Shown here: positions 1 through 11,344 of the stretch, one piece after another
Position numbering within the stretch: the stretch's first letter is position 1
Layout of the letters: each line of letters starts with the position of its first letter
Position numbers and translations under genes: made by a program
Assembly: GCA_933207985.1 (NCBI GenBank)
Contig: OW240921.1
Span: 100,749,612-100,813,611, forward strand
DNA length: 64,000 nucleotides
Source: Pelobates cultripes
Taxonomy: Eukaryota; Chordata; Amphibia; Anura; Pelobatidae
Direction of reading: 5' to 3'
The notes under the pieces: model-generated
Databases searched by the model: none
Told to the model about the DNA's origin: nothing
Seen by the model: only the letters and a program-made list of their open reading frames with translations

Positions 1-739
1 GTTGACTGGAGTGATTTTCTTTATTCAGATTTATAAAATGGAATTTACGTTGGGGAATTTCCCACAATATTTTCGCGGAAGGATAATTAGCCCTCATCAT
101 GTTTAAATGAATGATGGAACGGGGCTGAATCACTATCAGTCACCCTCACGTCAGTCAATAAGCACCAGTGGACACAAAGGAGAGACCTCACTGTTTGATT
201 CATCATAGCCCAGACCACCATCCATTGTACGAAACTAGTCTATCAATCACAGCTGACAAGGCTGGACTCTGAAGGACTGTACTGACTCACTGGCTCAGAA
301 GAACTGTTTTCTATTCACACTGGGCTTTACAGCCTCTTAAGGAAGCTTCTGTTTCCTGTACACCCAGATGTCTGCCATGTGCTTAGATAAGAACCACTTC
401 TAAGAACACTCATAAACATATGGAGAGAACCAGCATCCTTCTCTCTTTAAAAAAAAGGCATCTCTTTGAGGACCATATGCCAATGGATAGAGTTTTGTTT
501 TGTCAGCACTGTAGTTTTGAATGTTCTTTTTAATTTCACATCTGTCTGTGTGATGTTGCATTGTCCACTCTCCTGTGACGTGGTACCCTATCCCTAAACT
601 TAGCATCTGACTACCTCCTGTAATTACAATCCCTATAAAGATCATCTAATGCTACTAATGAGACCAGTGTTTTTGTTCTGACAGTAATAAACTTGGGGGA
701 GGGGGCTTACTGGTGAATTATTGGTAAATTGAATCACTA
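1..739. other. Unassigned AT-rich sequence
   Basis: No gene, terminal repeat or tandem repeat is recognised here. The longest open frames are short (the best is 81 codons on the minus strand at 400-645) with no recognisable motif, so they are treated as chance frames. Confidence 0.5.
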
Positions 740-926
740 GGAGTTTGTTTACTAAGCACTAAATAAAAAAAAAGTAAAAAAAAACAAACTAATTGCACCA
801 ATTAGGCAAAAAGGTGAAGATTTGGAAAATGTCTCCAAATTAGCTATAGACACATCCTGGTTATTTGAACCTGATTTTTCCAATTCAACTTTTTCTTCAC
901 TGCAATTCTGCGTTTAGTGAATAAAC
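740..926. mobile_element. Short MITE with GTTTATTTACTAA-type ends
   Basis: The left end reads GAGTTTGTTTACTAAGCAC and the right end GCGTTTAGTGAATAAAC, an imperfect terminal inverted repeat around about 190 bp of non-coding AT-rich DNA. The same end type occurs at 45128-45331, which supports a dispersed family. The superfamily is not identifiable because no clear target-site duplication is visible. Confidence 0.5.
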
Positions 927-1621
927 ATTTAATGCACAAAATTTACATCGTAATATGATGGCAATATAGAGGATTTGGGGAATTTATACATTTTTCGATA
1001 TGTTGATTCTTAAGGTACTACAATTCACGTTTACGTGAATATCTCCACTGTGTCTTCTGCAAAATATATTAATGGTAATTATGTTTCCGTTATAAAACAT
1101 TAAGGGAATTAAATTGTAATTTTACTTATACAGCAATTAAAAAGAGAGAATCTAAGTACCATAACCATTGCAAATTATTTTAGCAGTTGTATGGCAGTGA
1201 GTCTGAGCTTTCTGTGTCAAATCTAACCCCCTAAACCTCCTCCAATTTTGGAAAAACATGATTGAGCAGTTTTACAAAAGGGAAGATCTCCCAGCACATA
1301 GAGCCCAGAAACTTGACCTTTACTCACGTTGCACAGACATTCCATTTTAACATTATCTATGCAAAGCAATGAATGGCAGTCTATTAGTTTGAAAGAGAAT
1401 TGTATATTAAAGCAGCACTATAGCCAAAAGTATGTATTGTTAACATTTCGAATTGTCCTATTTCTTGGTTAGAATCTGCTCCAGCCATCTTTGCAAGAAA
1501 ATATTTTAAAGCGTTTTAGTTACCTTTTTTCCAGCGTCGAGACTTACCTGGTTCTACTGCCCGCTCCTAGTCCTGAAACACCATCTTGGAGGCGTTACCT
1601 AATGTCTTTTTGTCTAATTCA
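927..1621. other. Unassigned AT-rich sequence
   Basis: Nothing recognised between the short MITE and the 29-bp tandem array. Confidence 0.45.
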
Positions 1622-2094
1622 GTGCTTTTCATGGTTAAGCATTCGATCCAATGCTTTTCATGGTGAAGCATCCAATCCAATACTTTTCATGGTGAAGCAT
1701 CCAATCTAATGCTTCTCATGGTGAAACATCCAATCCAATGCTTCTCATGGTGAAGCATCCGATCCAATGCGTCTCATTGTGAAGCATCCAATCCAATGCT
1801 TCTCATGGTGAAGCATCCAATCCAATGCTTCTCATGGTGAAGCATCCAATCCATGGCTTCTCATGGTTAAGCATCCAATCCAATGCTTCTCATGGTGAAG
1901 CATCCAATCCAATGCTTCTCATGGTGAAGCATCCAATCCAATGCTTCTCATGGTTAAGCATCCAATCCAATGCTTCTCATGGTGAAGCATCCAATCCAAT
2001 GCTTCTCATGGTGAAGCATCCAATCCAATGTTTCTCATGGTTAAGCATCCAATCCAATGCTTCTCATGGTGAAGCATCCAATCCAATGCTTCTC
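1622..2094. repeat. 29-bp tandem array, about 16 copies
   Basis: A 29-bp unit is repeated head to tail with few substitutions. Each unit contains GAAGCAT, an 8-nt spacer and ATGCTTC, so it can fold into a 7-bp hairpin, followed by TCATGGT. Because 29 is not a multiple of three, a translation cycles through all three frames with a 29-residue period and happens to stay open for over 100 codons at 1825-2160. That open frame is a by-product of the array and is not called as a gene. The first three units and the last are the most diverged. Confidence 0.93.
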
Positions 2095-4984
2095 ATACAG
2101 AGGCTGCATTTTATGACTTTTGACATTCTCATGGTAGTCAAATGTCAAATGACTGAATGAAACTCAGTTGTTGCCGTGCAAGCACCTGTCATGAAGCCCC
2201 TAGAGGTATGTTTAACCCTTCATATGTAACATTGCTGTATCTACTAAAATGGCAATTCTTTAGATCGAAGGGCTAAAAGGACAGGACTGCATCCAAGCCA
2301 CTGCACTCAGACCACATAGTGGTTCTTTAGCTGCTACAATGAGATATGGTGGTTTGGGGGCAAATAATGTCCCTTTAAGAGTGAGATAAATCCATTCTAC
2401 ACATGCTTTATTTGAAATGAACTTCATAATTACCAGAGGTCAGCACAGCAGAAGCAGAATAAGATACTAAATAATGGTAACTTAACATGATCAGTGACAG
2501 TAAATAAAATACATGGAAAGGAAATGAGAATAGGTGTACAGTGATAAGTTAGATTGCCCCTCCTCAGATGAGATAGGAGATGTTTAAGCACCTTATCTTA
2601 AGCTGGTCTCTGGAGGAGGAAGGAATTCTATTTGTTGTTAAATACTGTAAATGCTGATAAGAGATACATGGCTGTATTTATTTTAAGACTGGGGAACTCT
2701 AGATTTAAAGTAAACATGACACTATGGATTCCATGCCCCGGATCTATTCAACTTTCTGTCCTTCAGTTTAACACTTAGCAGAAAATGACAATGGTATGCT
2801 CACCGAAGACAGGTTTAAATTCTGCAGGTCTGTGATGATACCCCTATATTTTACTGCAGACATCAGATGGTTTTATAAAACCTTCCATGGATTGGTCTGA
2901 CCAGCAGAACAAAACAAAGAATCACTATGGGTCTTCATAATTTGTAACATATATAATATTAAATATACTTGCTCTAAAGCTTGTTCCACTCATATTTCTC
3001 AACATGTTGCAGTTTCCTTATTTCTATAAATTAAAAAACACTACTGGTTACAAATGTCTCACTAATTAAAATAAATTAAGAGTTCAGTGTGTTGCCAGCA
3101 ACATTTTTTCTGACATTCCAGAATCTGCATATGCAAATTAGGACATAGAGAGAGGTAGAGAAAGTCATGATTTTCCAATTTTACTTGCACCTTAAATAGG
3201 TGTTTTTGTACAGCTTTTTCAGCGACTTTTATGATACAACGGGATTCTCAGTCATGCACAAAGGCTGACTAACCATCAAGTTGTAGAAGATTTTTATACC
3301 TTGAGTGTATACCATTTACCATACCATATCTAACATCTACCATATCATGCCAGAACATCAGTTAGAAAAATAATGATGGATCTAACTATCGCAAGTTGCC
3401 CTTAGAGCATCCACTTTGACAAACTGAGTCACTATAAATTATGTTTAGGTGATGCCTGACATAAAGTGTTGCTAACAAGCAAGACTTCTAAGACTTTTAA
3501 TGTCTTCAGTCCTCCCAGAAATTAATCACTTGATTTCTGAGTCACATTGATCAAATCTGACAAGTGTGGGAATCCAACCGAAGCCTGTTGATCATCCCAG
3601 GTCTTCAAGACTCTGTCTGGCTTCCTTTGCACAATGTGATGCTGGAAATAACCAAATTAAAACAAATGCCATTGATTTCTTCAACAAGCACAATCAAGGT
3701 TGTTTACTAAAGTGTGGCTTTTCAGTAACTGTGAGTGAATTGTTGGCCAAAAATAGCCAAACTGGGCACATTTCTGACTTGGAGAGTTTTTCCAGTTTGA
3801 CAATTTCAGGCTAAAATTGTAAATTCCCGATAATTCGCCTTGTAGAAGAGAATAACCCTGAATATTTCTCTAACGTCTATTTTTAAAATGCTGTTAGTAG
3901 GACGTTAAATGTGTCAAATTTGCCATTGACTAAAGTCTAATGTGCATGGATATAAAATGTATTCACTAACAACGAAAAAGTTTAAAATGATAAGTTTAAA
4001 AAATGGAAGATGAGGGAGATATCTCCCGGTGGAATAAATTATGTGTAGCTGAGTATAGACAAGAAGTCCCTATTACACACCACTGTCGTTCTGTCCTGGG
4101 TTTATTCTATAAAAAAAAGTCTCCAATAAGCTCTGGACGCATGTCTTATTGTTTACACTTTTGCTCCTTGAAATCAAAATCATCAATGCACAATGCAAGC
4201 ACAACTATGGAGATGGGATGGTCAGTATGGCTGCAGTCAGCCTAGTGTGCACATGTTCGATTGACACATCCCTTTTTTGAGAAGACCTCATCAGTTATAT
4301 GTACTGTGCCCCATAGTGCTCCACCCCCTGCCTGTCCCATTTGTATAAATCCCACTGACTAACTTCACCAGGTATTGGTCTAAATAATAAACAGATTAAA
4401 TGTTCATGGTCATGATGCTAAAATAGTGAGTAGCTTCTTCATCAAACCCAAGGGACAGCAGAAGTAAAGTAATCTGTTTTTTGGGGAAAAAAAAACATAG
4501 TTTAGTCAAGTTGTACCATTACAATATTCTTTTCTGCTAGACCTAATGATTTGGTCCATCCCAAATAACCATTTGTCCAAATTTTGGCCAGTTGGGTGAA
4601 TTAGAATAGAATGTGAAGGCAGATAAGAACCATTCGGCCCATCTAATTACCGAGCTCCAAATCACTGTATGACCGAACAAACGACTCGTGTAATGTATGA
4701 GCAAGTTCTTTTGGATTCATATTTCATAGTTCTGCACCATGGCACCAAAATAGAGATGATTAGTGGGAAAATTGATGTTTGATGGCTAGGAAACAGTCAC
4801 TAAAGGAGAAGCCGTATAAAATATATATTTAAAGATTTATCATTTTCTTTTTTTTTTTCCTCTATTGATTACTTCTGCTCAATTGATTACTTCTAATCTG
4901 AGAACCAAATAGCAGGAAAATTGTACTTTCAATATGTACCTTGTGTAACGTAGACACTTGTATAAATTGTCTATTAAATGAATT
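2095..4984. other. Unassigned sequence
   Basis: About 2.9 kb with no recognisable coding region or full element. A stretch around 2320-2376 ends in GTCCCTTTAA, like the termini of the TTAA elements elsewhere in the window, so it may be a decayed end of one. Open frames at 3566-3814 and 4003-4245 are 80-82 codons with no motif and are not called. Confidence 0.5.
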
Positions 4985-4992
4985 GTCTATAG

Positions 4993-5128
4993 CAGGCATT
5001 GGCAACCTTTGGCACTGCAGATGTTTTGGACAACACCTCCCATGATGCTTTGCCAGCATTATGGGTGTAAGAGCATTATGTGAGATGTAGTCCACAACAT
5101 CTGGAGTGCCAAAGGTTGCCAATGCCTG
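4993..5128. mobile_element. hAT-type palindromic MITE
   Basis: A 136-bp near-palindrome begins CAGGCATTGGCAACCTTTGG and ends with its inverse. The inverted arms are about 50 bp. It is flanked by 8-bp direct repeats, GTCTATAG on the left (4985-4992) and GTCCATAG on the right (5129-5136), with one mismatch. CA...TG ends plus an 8-bp duplication are the hAT signature. It has no coding capacity. Confidence 0.88.
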
Positions 5129-5136
5129 GTCCATAG

Positions 5137-5717
5137 CTATGTGGGTATTATATAACCAACTCTTGGTTCATGCTGTTGTTGTAAAACTAGTTCCACTTGC
5201 TAGAACAGGTATATACTGAATCTGTCGCCCACTGCCGCTGAAAGCTATACTTTATTTACAAATTAATGGCATATATGAAGCTTTTGCAAATATCTGCACT
5301 ATCTGTCCTCTTAACTGAAAGTTCAGTCTAACCACTAAAACCACTTCAGTTTACTGAAGCAGTAAAGGTGTAAGATTCGTCTCTGCACGATTTCCTCAGA
5401 AATTCTTTTAATTTTGCATGAAAATGTTTTGTTTTATTTTCTGTGTGTAGGCCAACCTCCCCCCAGACTGTCAATCAGGCCCCATGAGTTCACGGTTCAT
5501 TGGTACTTATATCAAATGTGTCAATTTTGTATGCTTATCAGAAAGTGGGAAACGTTTCCCCTCCTCTGCCAATCGCTGCACACAACCTGCTTAATGACAG
5601 TTTTCAATGTGGAAAAACTGAAACGGGCAAGTCCTATATTTGACCCTGTTACTTTCTAAAACTCCATAAAATCTGATCATGGGGGGTCATCATTGTTTTC
5701 GTGGGACATCACAGCAT
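5137..5717. other. Unassigned sequence
   Basis: Nothing recognised. An 81-codon open frame at 5414-5659 has no motif and is not called. Confidence 0.45.
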
Positions 5718-5790
5718 ACAAATAATATTATTATTATTTTATTATTTATATAGCGACAGAAAATTCTGTAGCGCTGTACAATGGGATATG
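5718..5790 (-). mobile_element. L2-type LINE 3' tail
   Basis: Read on the minus strand this gives a GTACAGCGCTACAGAA-like segment, then CGCTATATAAATAATAA and a (TAA)n-type tail, which is the pattern of vertebrate L2-like 3' ends. The plus-strand L2 at 14093-15432 ends in the same way. Only the tail is present. Confidence 0.6.
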
Positions 5791-6462
5791 AAGTTTTTTA
5801 ATTAGAGTAAAAGCTAACAGTACTATGACATTCACAGTTAAAATATTACACAGAACTTGGAAAATAACAAAACTTCTTAAGATCCACGCATTTTTAGATT
5901 TTATTCAAAATAAATTGTGTATTATAACATATATATCAATATTTGATGTGAAATTAAATCCCTATTTATCCTGAACAAAATTATATATAATACGTGTTGA
6001 TGCACTTTATATGAAAAAAGGTACATTTTGCCTGAACAGACATATAGCTCAAATTGTAGGATTTGTTCAGACCTTGGATAATTGGTTGGGTTGTTATTGG
6101 CTTTTTAAATGTATTTTGTTGCTTTTGCCCACTATTGCAAATCCAACGTTAAAGTGAATAGATATGGAATAAGACTGCCACCATGTGGACATTTGTAAAT
6201 ATGCACACAGAATGTAAAAATTGACATTTCTGCATTGCTTTGAATGCTTTGTTTTTAAATGACAAAAAATAAGACAGTCAAAAGAAGGAAAACATTATTT
6301 ATAGTGTAATGTTATCAACATTTGATTTTAAACTTTTCATTTGGAAATAAGCAAACATAACTTTAGAAAACGTTTGACTTTGTTATACACTAATCAGGTC
6401 ATATTTGCTATGGATCATTGTAAAAGCTCTTAATGACCAATTCCATCATCACAAACCATCCT
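5791..6462. other. Unassigned AT-rich sequence
   Basis: Nothing recognised. Confidence 0.45.
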
Positions 6463-6466
6463 TTAA

Positions 6467-6538
6467 CCCCTTAAGGACCAAACTTCTGGAATAAAAGGGA
6501 ATCATGACATGTCACACATGTCATGTGTCCTTAAGGGG
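6467..6538. mobile_element. 72-bp piggyBac-like MITE with TTAA duplication
   Basis: The element begins CCCCTTAAGGACCAAAC and ends GTGTCCTTAAGGGG, flanked by TTAA at 6463-6466 and 6539-6542. A copy of the same length in the opposite orientation sits at 16436-16507. CCC-starting ends with a TTAA duplication are typical of piggyBac-type elements. The interior has CATGACATGT/ACATGTCATG symmetry. The right-hand TTAA is shared with the next element. Confidence 0.9.
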
Positions 6539-6542
6539 TTAA

Positions 6543-7134
6543 AGGAAGACTATGCTCACCTAAACTTTAGCTTAATGAAGCAGTTTTAGTGTATAGATCA
6601 TGCTTCTCAGGTTTCACTGCTAAATTCATTGCCATTTAGGAGTTAAATCACTTTGTTTCTGTTTATGCAGCCCTTGTCACACCTCCCCTGACTCTGATTG
6701 ACACAGCCTGCATGAAAAAAAACTGGTTTCACTTTCAATCAGATGTAATTTACCTTCAACAATTGTATCTCTTTCTCTGTAAATTGATCTTTAATCACAT
6801 ACAGGAGGCTCTTGCAGGGTCTAGCAAGCTATTAATATAGCAGGGCATAAGGAAATCTAAATTAAACAGAACTTGCAATAAAGGAAGGATAAACTTTAGA
6901 TGACTCTTTATAGGAAGTGTTCTATGAAGGCTGTGCAAGTCACATGCAGGGAGGTGTGACTAGGGTTCATAAACAAAGTGATTTAAAGGACCACTCTAAG
7001 CACCCAGACCACTTCAGCTTAATGAAGTGGTCTGGGTGCCTGGTCCAGCTAGGGTTAACCCTTTTTTTTTAATAAACATAAACACCAAAACTGCTTCATT
7101 AAGCTAAAGTTGTTTTGGTGACTATAGTGTCCCT
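6543..7134. mobile_element. Mosaic TTAA-type non-autonomous transposon
   Basis: The left end (AGGAAGACTATGCTCACC, then TTTAGCTTAATGAAGCAG) and the right end (CTGCTTCATTAAGCTAAAG, then GACTATAGTGTCCCT) are inverted versions of each other, with TTAA at 6539-6542 and 7135-7138. The interior is non-coding. Near the right end (about 6987-7070) lies a block that instead matches a terminus of the other TTAA family, seen at 40486-40986 and 45356-45841 (AGGACCACTCTAAGCACCC and a GAAGTGGTCTGGGTGCC stem). The copy is therefore a hybrid or carries a fragment insertion. Confidence 0.8.
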
Positions 7135-7138
7135 TTAA

Positions 7139-8271
7139 TATTTGTCTTTTTCTCTTTTGCTGGGAAATTTGAGTTTTCAGTGCACTACAATGTTTTGGTG
7201 TGATATGCCTGTACTACCTTTAGCATCTATTAAGGCTGCCGTGACAGCATGATACCATTACTTTTTGATATGCATACTTTTTTATCAATAAATGTGCACT
7301 CTTTTCGTATACATAATTGTTCTGTGGATTGTTTGGGATTATCTATATGTGCAGACCTACATGCACCTATTGTGACACATTAAAAAGAATTTGACCAATT
7401 CAGGGCTTGTTTCTTTTCGACTGAAAAAAAATTCTTTATTCCCATACACACTTTAACAGGTAAAACATAGCATGCTCTAAAAATTGTATACTTTGTTATT
7501 AATCTGTATTAATGGAATGATAATTCTAAAGTTTAATAACTATAAAAGTATATTCACTTTGCTTTAAGCATCCATCCATCAACGCGAAAGTCTAATTGAG
7601 TAAAAATAAATTTGTGCAATAAAACTGCACATTTTCTACCTTTTTAAAGAATTTTGATTTATTATGTGGTTTAATTTGCGTGTAAGAGGTTTCCGGTATA
7701 GGATGCATTTCAAAGACTGGCACGGTAGCTGTCAATAGAAAAGAATATTCTTAGCAATCATTGGAAGCTTTGACTGTATTAAGAATCAGCTAGAGTGATA
7801 AATGGATTTGCAATGACATTTCACAGAAAGGCAAATACAGAATGAGGTGAGGCAGAGGAAATTAGTTTTCCCGAGGGTATATTCACCGAACAATGGCTGC
7901 AGTAACTAAACCTGCCTGAAACGACTGCTTAAAAACAGTTGCACACAACAAAAAATAAATCTCCGGTTTATCGAAGTCAGATTAAATTTTCCAGGTTCTT
8001 TGTTTTCATCTCGGTTGTTTTGAAATTTGGTCTCAACATATTACAACTTGGTATTCAGTGAATGGGCCTCTTAAAAGAACACTGCTAGATTTTCTTATTA
8101 TTTCTGAAAATAAACAATTACAAGTAATATATTTGTATGTGCATACATTTGTAATGAATTGAAATAAGTTAATATTAAATCACACTTTTCGGTGACTCTC
8201 CCGGCTTACGATTGCTGCGTAGAGGTGGCCATCTTTAATCCACTTTGTTAGAAAGCACTATGAAGACTATC
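7139..8271. other. Unassigned AT-rich sequence
   Basis: No recognisable feature in about 1.1 kb. Confidence 0.45.
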
Positions 8272-8429
8272 ATGGTTATTCACTACAGTGAGATTTCAAG
8301 GTGAATTCAAAGTTAAGATCAAAATAGCAGAAGTGGAAAAACTCTCCCAGTCAGTTATGCTTTCAGTTAATGTACTGTGGCTTTAAATGTGAAATTCACT
8401 TTGAATTCTGACTTCTGTATATAACCCTG
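8272..8429. mobile_element. Palindromic MITE, GTGAGAATTC family
   Basis: The left side runs GGTTATTCACTACAGTGAG and the right side runs GAAATTCACTTTGAATTC and then ATAACCCTG, an imperfect inverted repeat over about 158 bp. Related copies are at 44519-44677 (both ends) and 62814-62942 (left half only). No target duplication could be settled. Confidence 0.6.
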
Positions 8430-8840
8430 TATGCACAATTAGAAGGTCTGAACTGTTTCAGAGTGAGTTTTTGAGATGCCCCACACTTGCTCATAATGGC
8501 ATTATTTGTAAACGCACACCAGCAAGGCTTACGACCAAAAAGAATTTAAAGTGGCACTATCGCCATCTGGGGACTTTAAAAGTGGCACTGTCACCGTGTA
8601 AGAACTTTGCCGAATTTTCAAATACTCTTTCCCATTTTAAAATCATAACAGACAGTATAGGTAAATACCAAGAATTTATTTCTCCTAGTTTTATGAGAAC
8701 ATTTTCCTGTTGTATATGAAAAAAATAGCTAATTTTGGAATATTTAGCTATAGGTAAGACCTCATTTGGAATATTAATGCATAGATAATACCTCATTTGG
8801 AATATTTAGCACAATTCTGATGAGTATAGCCTCAAGGACC
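8430..8840. other. Unassigned, with possible TTAA-element end fragments
   Basis: Two AAAGTGGCACT... motifs at about 8548 and 8579, each after TTTAA or TTTAAA, resemble the left end of the TTAA element at 55628-57124 (AGCGGCACTGTC). No matching right end was found. The region 8720-8815 repeats a CTCATTTGGAATATT phrase two to three times. Confidence 0.35.
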
Positions 8841-9775
8841 TGTGACAAATGTTCCTTCCCATCGACTATGGTCCAAGTCTGGGACACTGTTTTGGAGTTA
8901 CTCTTCCCAGCCGCCATTAACCACTATCCTTGGGTGCCCCTGGTTCGGCACTTTACCTTCATGCGAATGCTATGGAACTAATTTTGGCATGAGGACTTCG
9001 TGCAGTGCTCGGACAACTTGGTTCTCGGTTTTGAACCACTTTGAAATTGGCCAGGAGAGCTCTTTCTGGAGGGAAGGTGCCTGAGACTAAGGAGAACAAA
9101 CACTACCTAAGAGCCAGGTGGAGCACACTGTATTGCGGCCGCAGGAGTTCCCGAAAGTTGACCGACAAAAGCACCAAACGCCCTGGAACTATTTGGGGCA
9201 TAGGACCATGTGTGTGGCCGGTCAGACTTTTAACACGGTGGCGTTTCCCCTACACTGCATGATTCTGAGCGCTATTTGGAGAACTTGGGCACTCAGGTCA
9301 GGGCCATTTAACAATGTATTATTTGTGGGGTTATTTTATGTTTTCATTATGTTTCTGGGTATTTTTATGGTTTATATTTTTATGTTTGCCTCTCTGTTCC
9401 TGGGAGATAATTGTCTCCCAGGCCCAGAGATTCCTGGGAGGGACTTGTGGTGAAGACAATCGAGACCTCCTGCTGCGGTCTGTGTATAAAATGGCTGTGT
9501 TTGGATGCACTAAATTAGTAGTACTCCCAGAACTATGTGTTATCTAGTTACTGGGAGGTGAAGGGCTATAATCACTGCTCAGCACCTTGTTCCAGCTCGT
9601 GGAGGATTCAGTGGGGAAAGTCCTTGTAAGGACTAGAGCTCCCAGGATTATGTGTCATTCAGTCCCTGGGAGGGAATAGAGCTTGTTCCAGGACGGAGAG
9701 GCTTCAGGGACCCCAGTCAAGCCACGGTGAGTGGGGCAGAAGCGCTGAGGTTTTCCCCTGTTCCAACTAGGAAGC
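8841..9775 (+). mobile_element. Decayed LTR, probably solo
   Basis: The segment starts TGTGACAAATGTTCCTTCCC, resembling the start of the young LTR at 57480 (TGTGACGAAGTGCCCTTCGC). The internal landmarks follow the same order: a CAGATAATT-type phrase with CCAGGCCCAGAG, a CTATAATCACT phrase, then TTGTTCC. The right end is less certain; GGTCCTTGGCAGAAG near 9776 may be a decayed primer-binding site. No internal coding region follows, so a solo or truncated LTR of a related family is the best reading. Open frames at 9118-9453 and 9314-9547 are inside this LTR and are not called. Confidence 0.45.
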
Positions 9776-10815
9776 GGTCCTTGGCAGAAGACCATCATTA
9801 ATTCATAAAATTCAATGAAGGGCCATCATAACTGTAAGTTAACTTACTAGCAATGCCTTCAGTGAACAGAAGACAGGAACGAAGATCGGAGACATGACAA
9901 ACATTTAAACACATGTAAAACAAAAAATTCTGGAACAAGGATGATGGACATTTCAAGTATGATGAGAACCCCTTGTTGTAGAGATACAAATAGTGTGATA
10001 TTTTACTACTCTGTCATAAATGTCATTTCACTATCCATGATTTAGAACAAGGGGTATGATTTGAAACTGGAGAAAGAGACTGGGGTAAAATCAGTAAATA
10101 CTAATTTAAATAACTGCTTTGCCTACAATAAGGAGAGACAAACATGTCACATTATCTAGGGAAATGGGTACATTCAGTGCCATGTCTAAGCCAGGGCACA
10201 CAGAGGGTTAATGGAGAAGCAAGGCATCTATTATGGTCCTATAACTAAGGTCTGCTGGATTCTGCTTAGATATGAAGTAGCCAATGCATCTTCATTTCTA
10301 ACCAGGTTCTAATTATGGAATGAATAATTAATGTCACCCTGGATACCACATGTTCTCTTGACGTCATTGAAGTCAATTAGCCAAGGGTAGCTGCTTGCTC
10401 TGCCACCTGTAATAAAGCGGAGGAAGATTCTTTAAGTTACGGACTAATTCTGTAAAATTAATTCATTAAATGTTGATAACGAGTTTCCAGCTTTCAAACA
10501 AGTCAGCAAAGGGCCTGCATTGTCCCTGTCAGTTTGCCGGAGAGTTGATGTTTATAGAAATAATTTATCATTTGAATTCAAGAGTATAGAATTGATAGAA
10601 GGTAAATGAGAGCCATGAGAAACAGCTAGTGCAATTTATTCAGTATAACATCGCCCTTCTTAACCTCATGTTGATGTAGCAGCAGAGGAATAACAAGTAG
10701 TTGGCAGACCCCTTACATAGAAATATTGTTTGCCCACTGACCGATGCTCATTTAGTTACACATACATTCATACCAGATCACCCTGTACTCCTCCACACAT
10801 ATAGGGAGAGAAACA
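9776..10815. other. Unassigned sequence
   Basis: Nothing coding is recognised. A phrase at about 10039-10068 (TTAGAACAA ... ATGATTTGAAACT) recurs with few mismatches at about 14065-14094, so a small dispersed repeat may be present. Confidence 0.4.
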
Positions 10816-10828
10816 TGTAGATAGACAG

Positions 10829-10879
<51 letters not shown>

Positions 10880-10972
10880 CCGACAGACAGACAGATAGAT
10901 AAATAGATAGACCGACAGACAGGTAGATAGATAGATAGATAGATAGATAGATGGATAGATAGATAGATAGAC
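10816..10972. repeat. GATA/GACA tetranucleotide microsatellite
   Basis: A run of GATA units with short interspersed GACA blocks (GACCGACAGACAGACAGAT-type). The three minus-strand open frames across it read only as Ile-Tyr-Leu-Ser repeats and are artefacts. It abuts the truncated end of the Tc1 at about 10983, which lacks its outermost 20 or so bases. Confidence 0.95.
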
Positions 10973-11344
10973 AAAAAATATACAACCCCCATTGAAAATC
11001 TGGTTTATTGTCAAAATGTACAGATATTCAGCTGTTTACAATGAACAAATCAAACAAAAGCAATTGAAATAGCTCAACACAACAAATGTGTCAAGTGGTT
11101 TCCTCAAATTCAACTAAAAATGCAACTTATAATGACTTCCCCAATCTCAAAGTTATTCAACTCTCTGAATAGAATCCCTCACAACAGCATAAATAGGCAA
11201 AATAGATGTTGTCTCAAGAACATCTGATGCAAACGATCAAGGACTGCATTAGTTACTACAGGTGTGCTTGAGCTGGAACACTTAAAATACCTGAACTGAC
11301 TAGAGTTTGTTGAGTGTCAAATTTGACTGCATGTTAGAAATATA

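Noticed and set aside
1622..2094. CRISPR-like array (29-bp repeats)
   Set aside because: The repeat length is suggestive, but units are contiguous with no unique spacers, and the context is eukaryotic.
1825..2160. 111-codon frame with a 29-residue repeat
   Set aside because: It stays open because the 29-bp unit lacks stops in the plus-strand frames used; there is no non-repeat coding sequence.
10752..11014. Three overlapping minus frames reading Tyr-Leu-Ser-Ile repeats
   Set aside because: All are translations of the GATA microsatellite.
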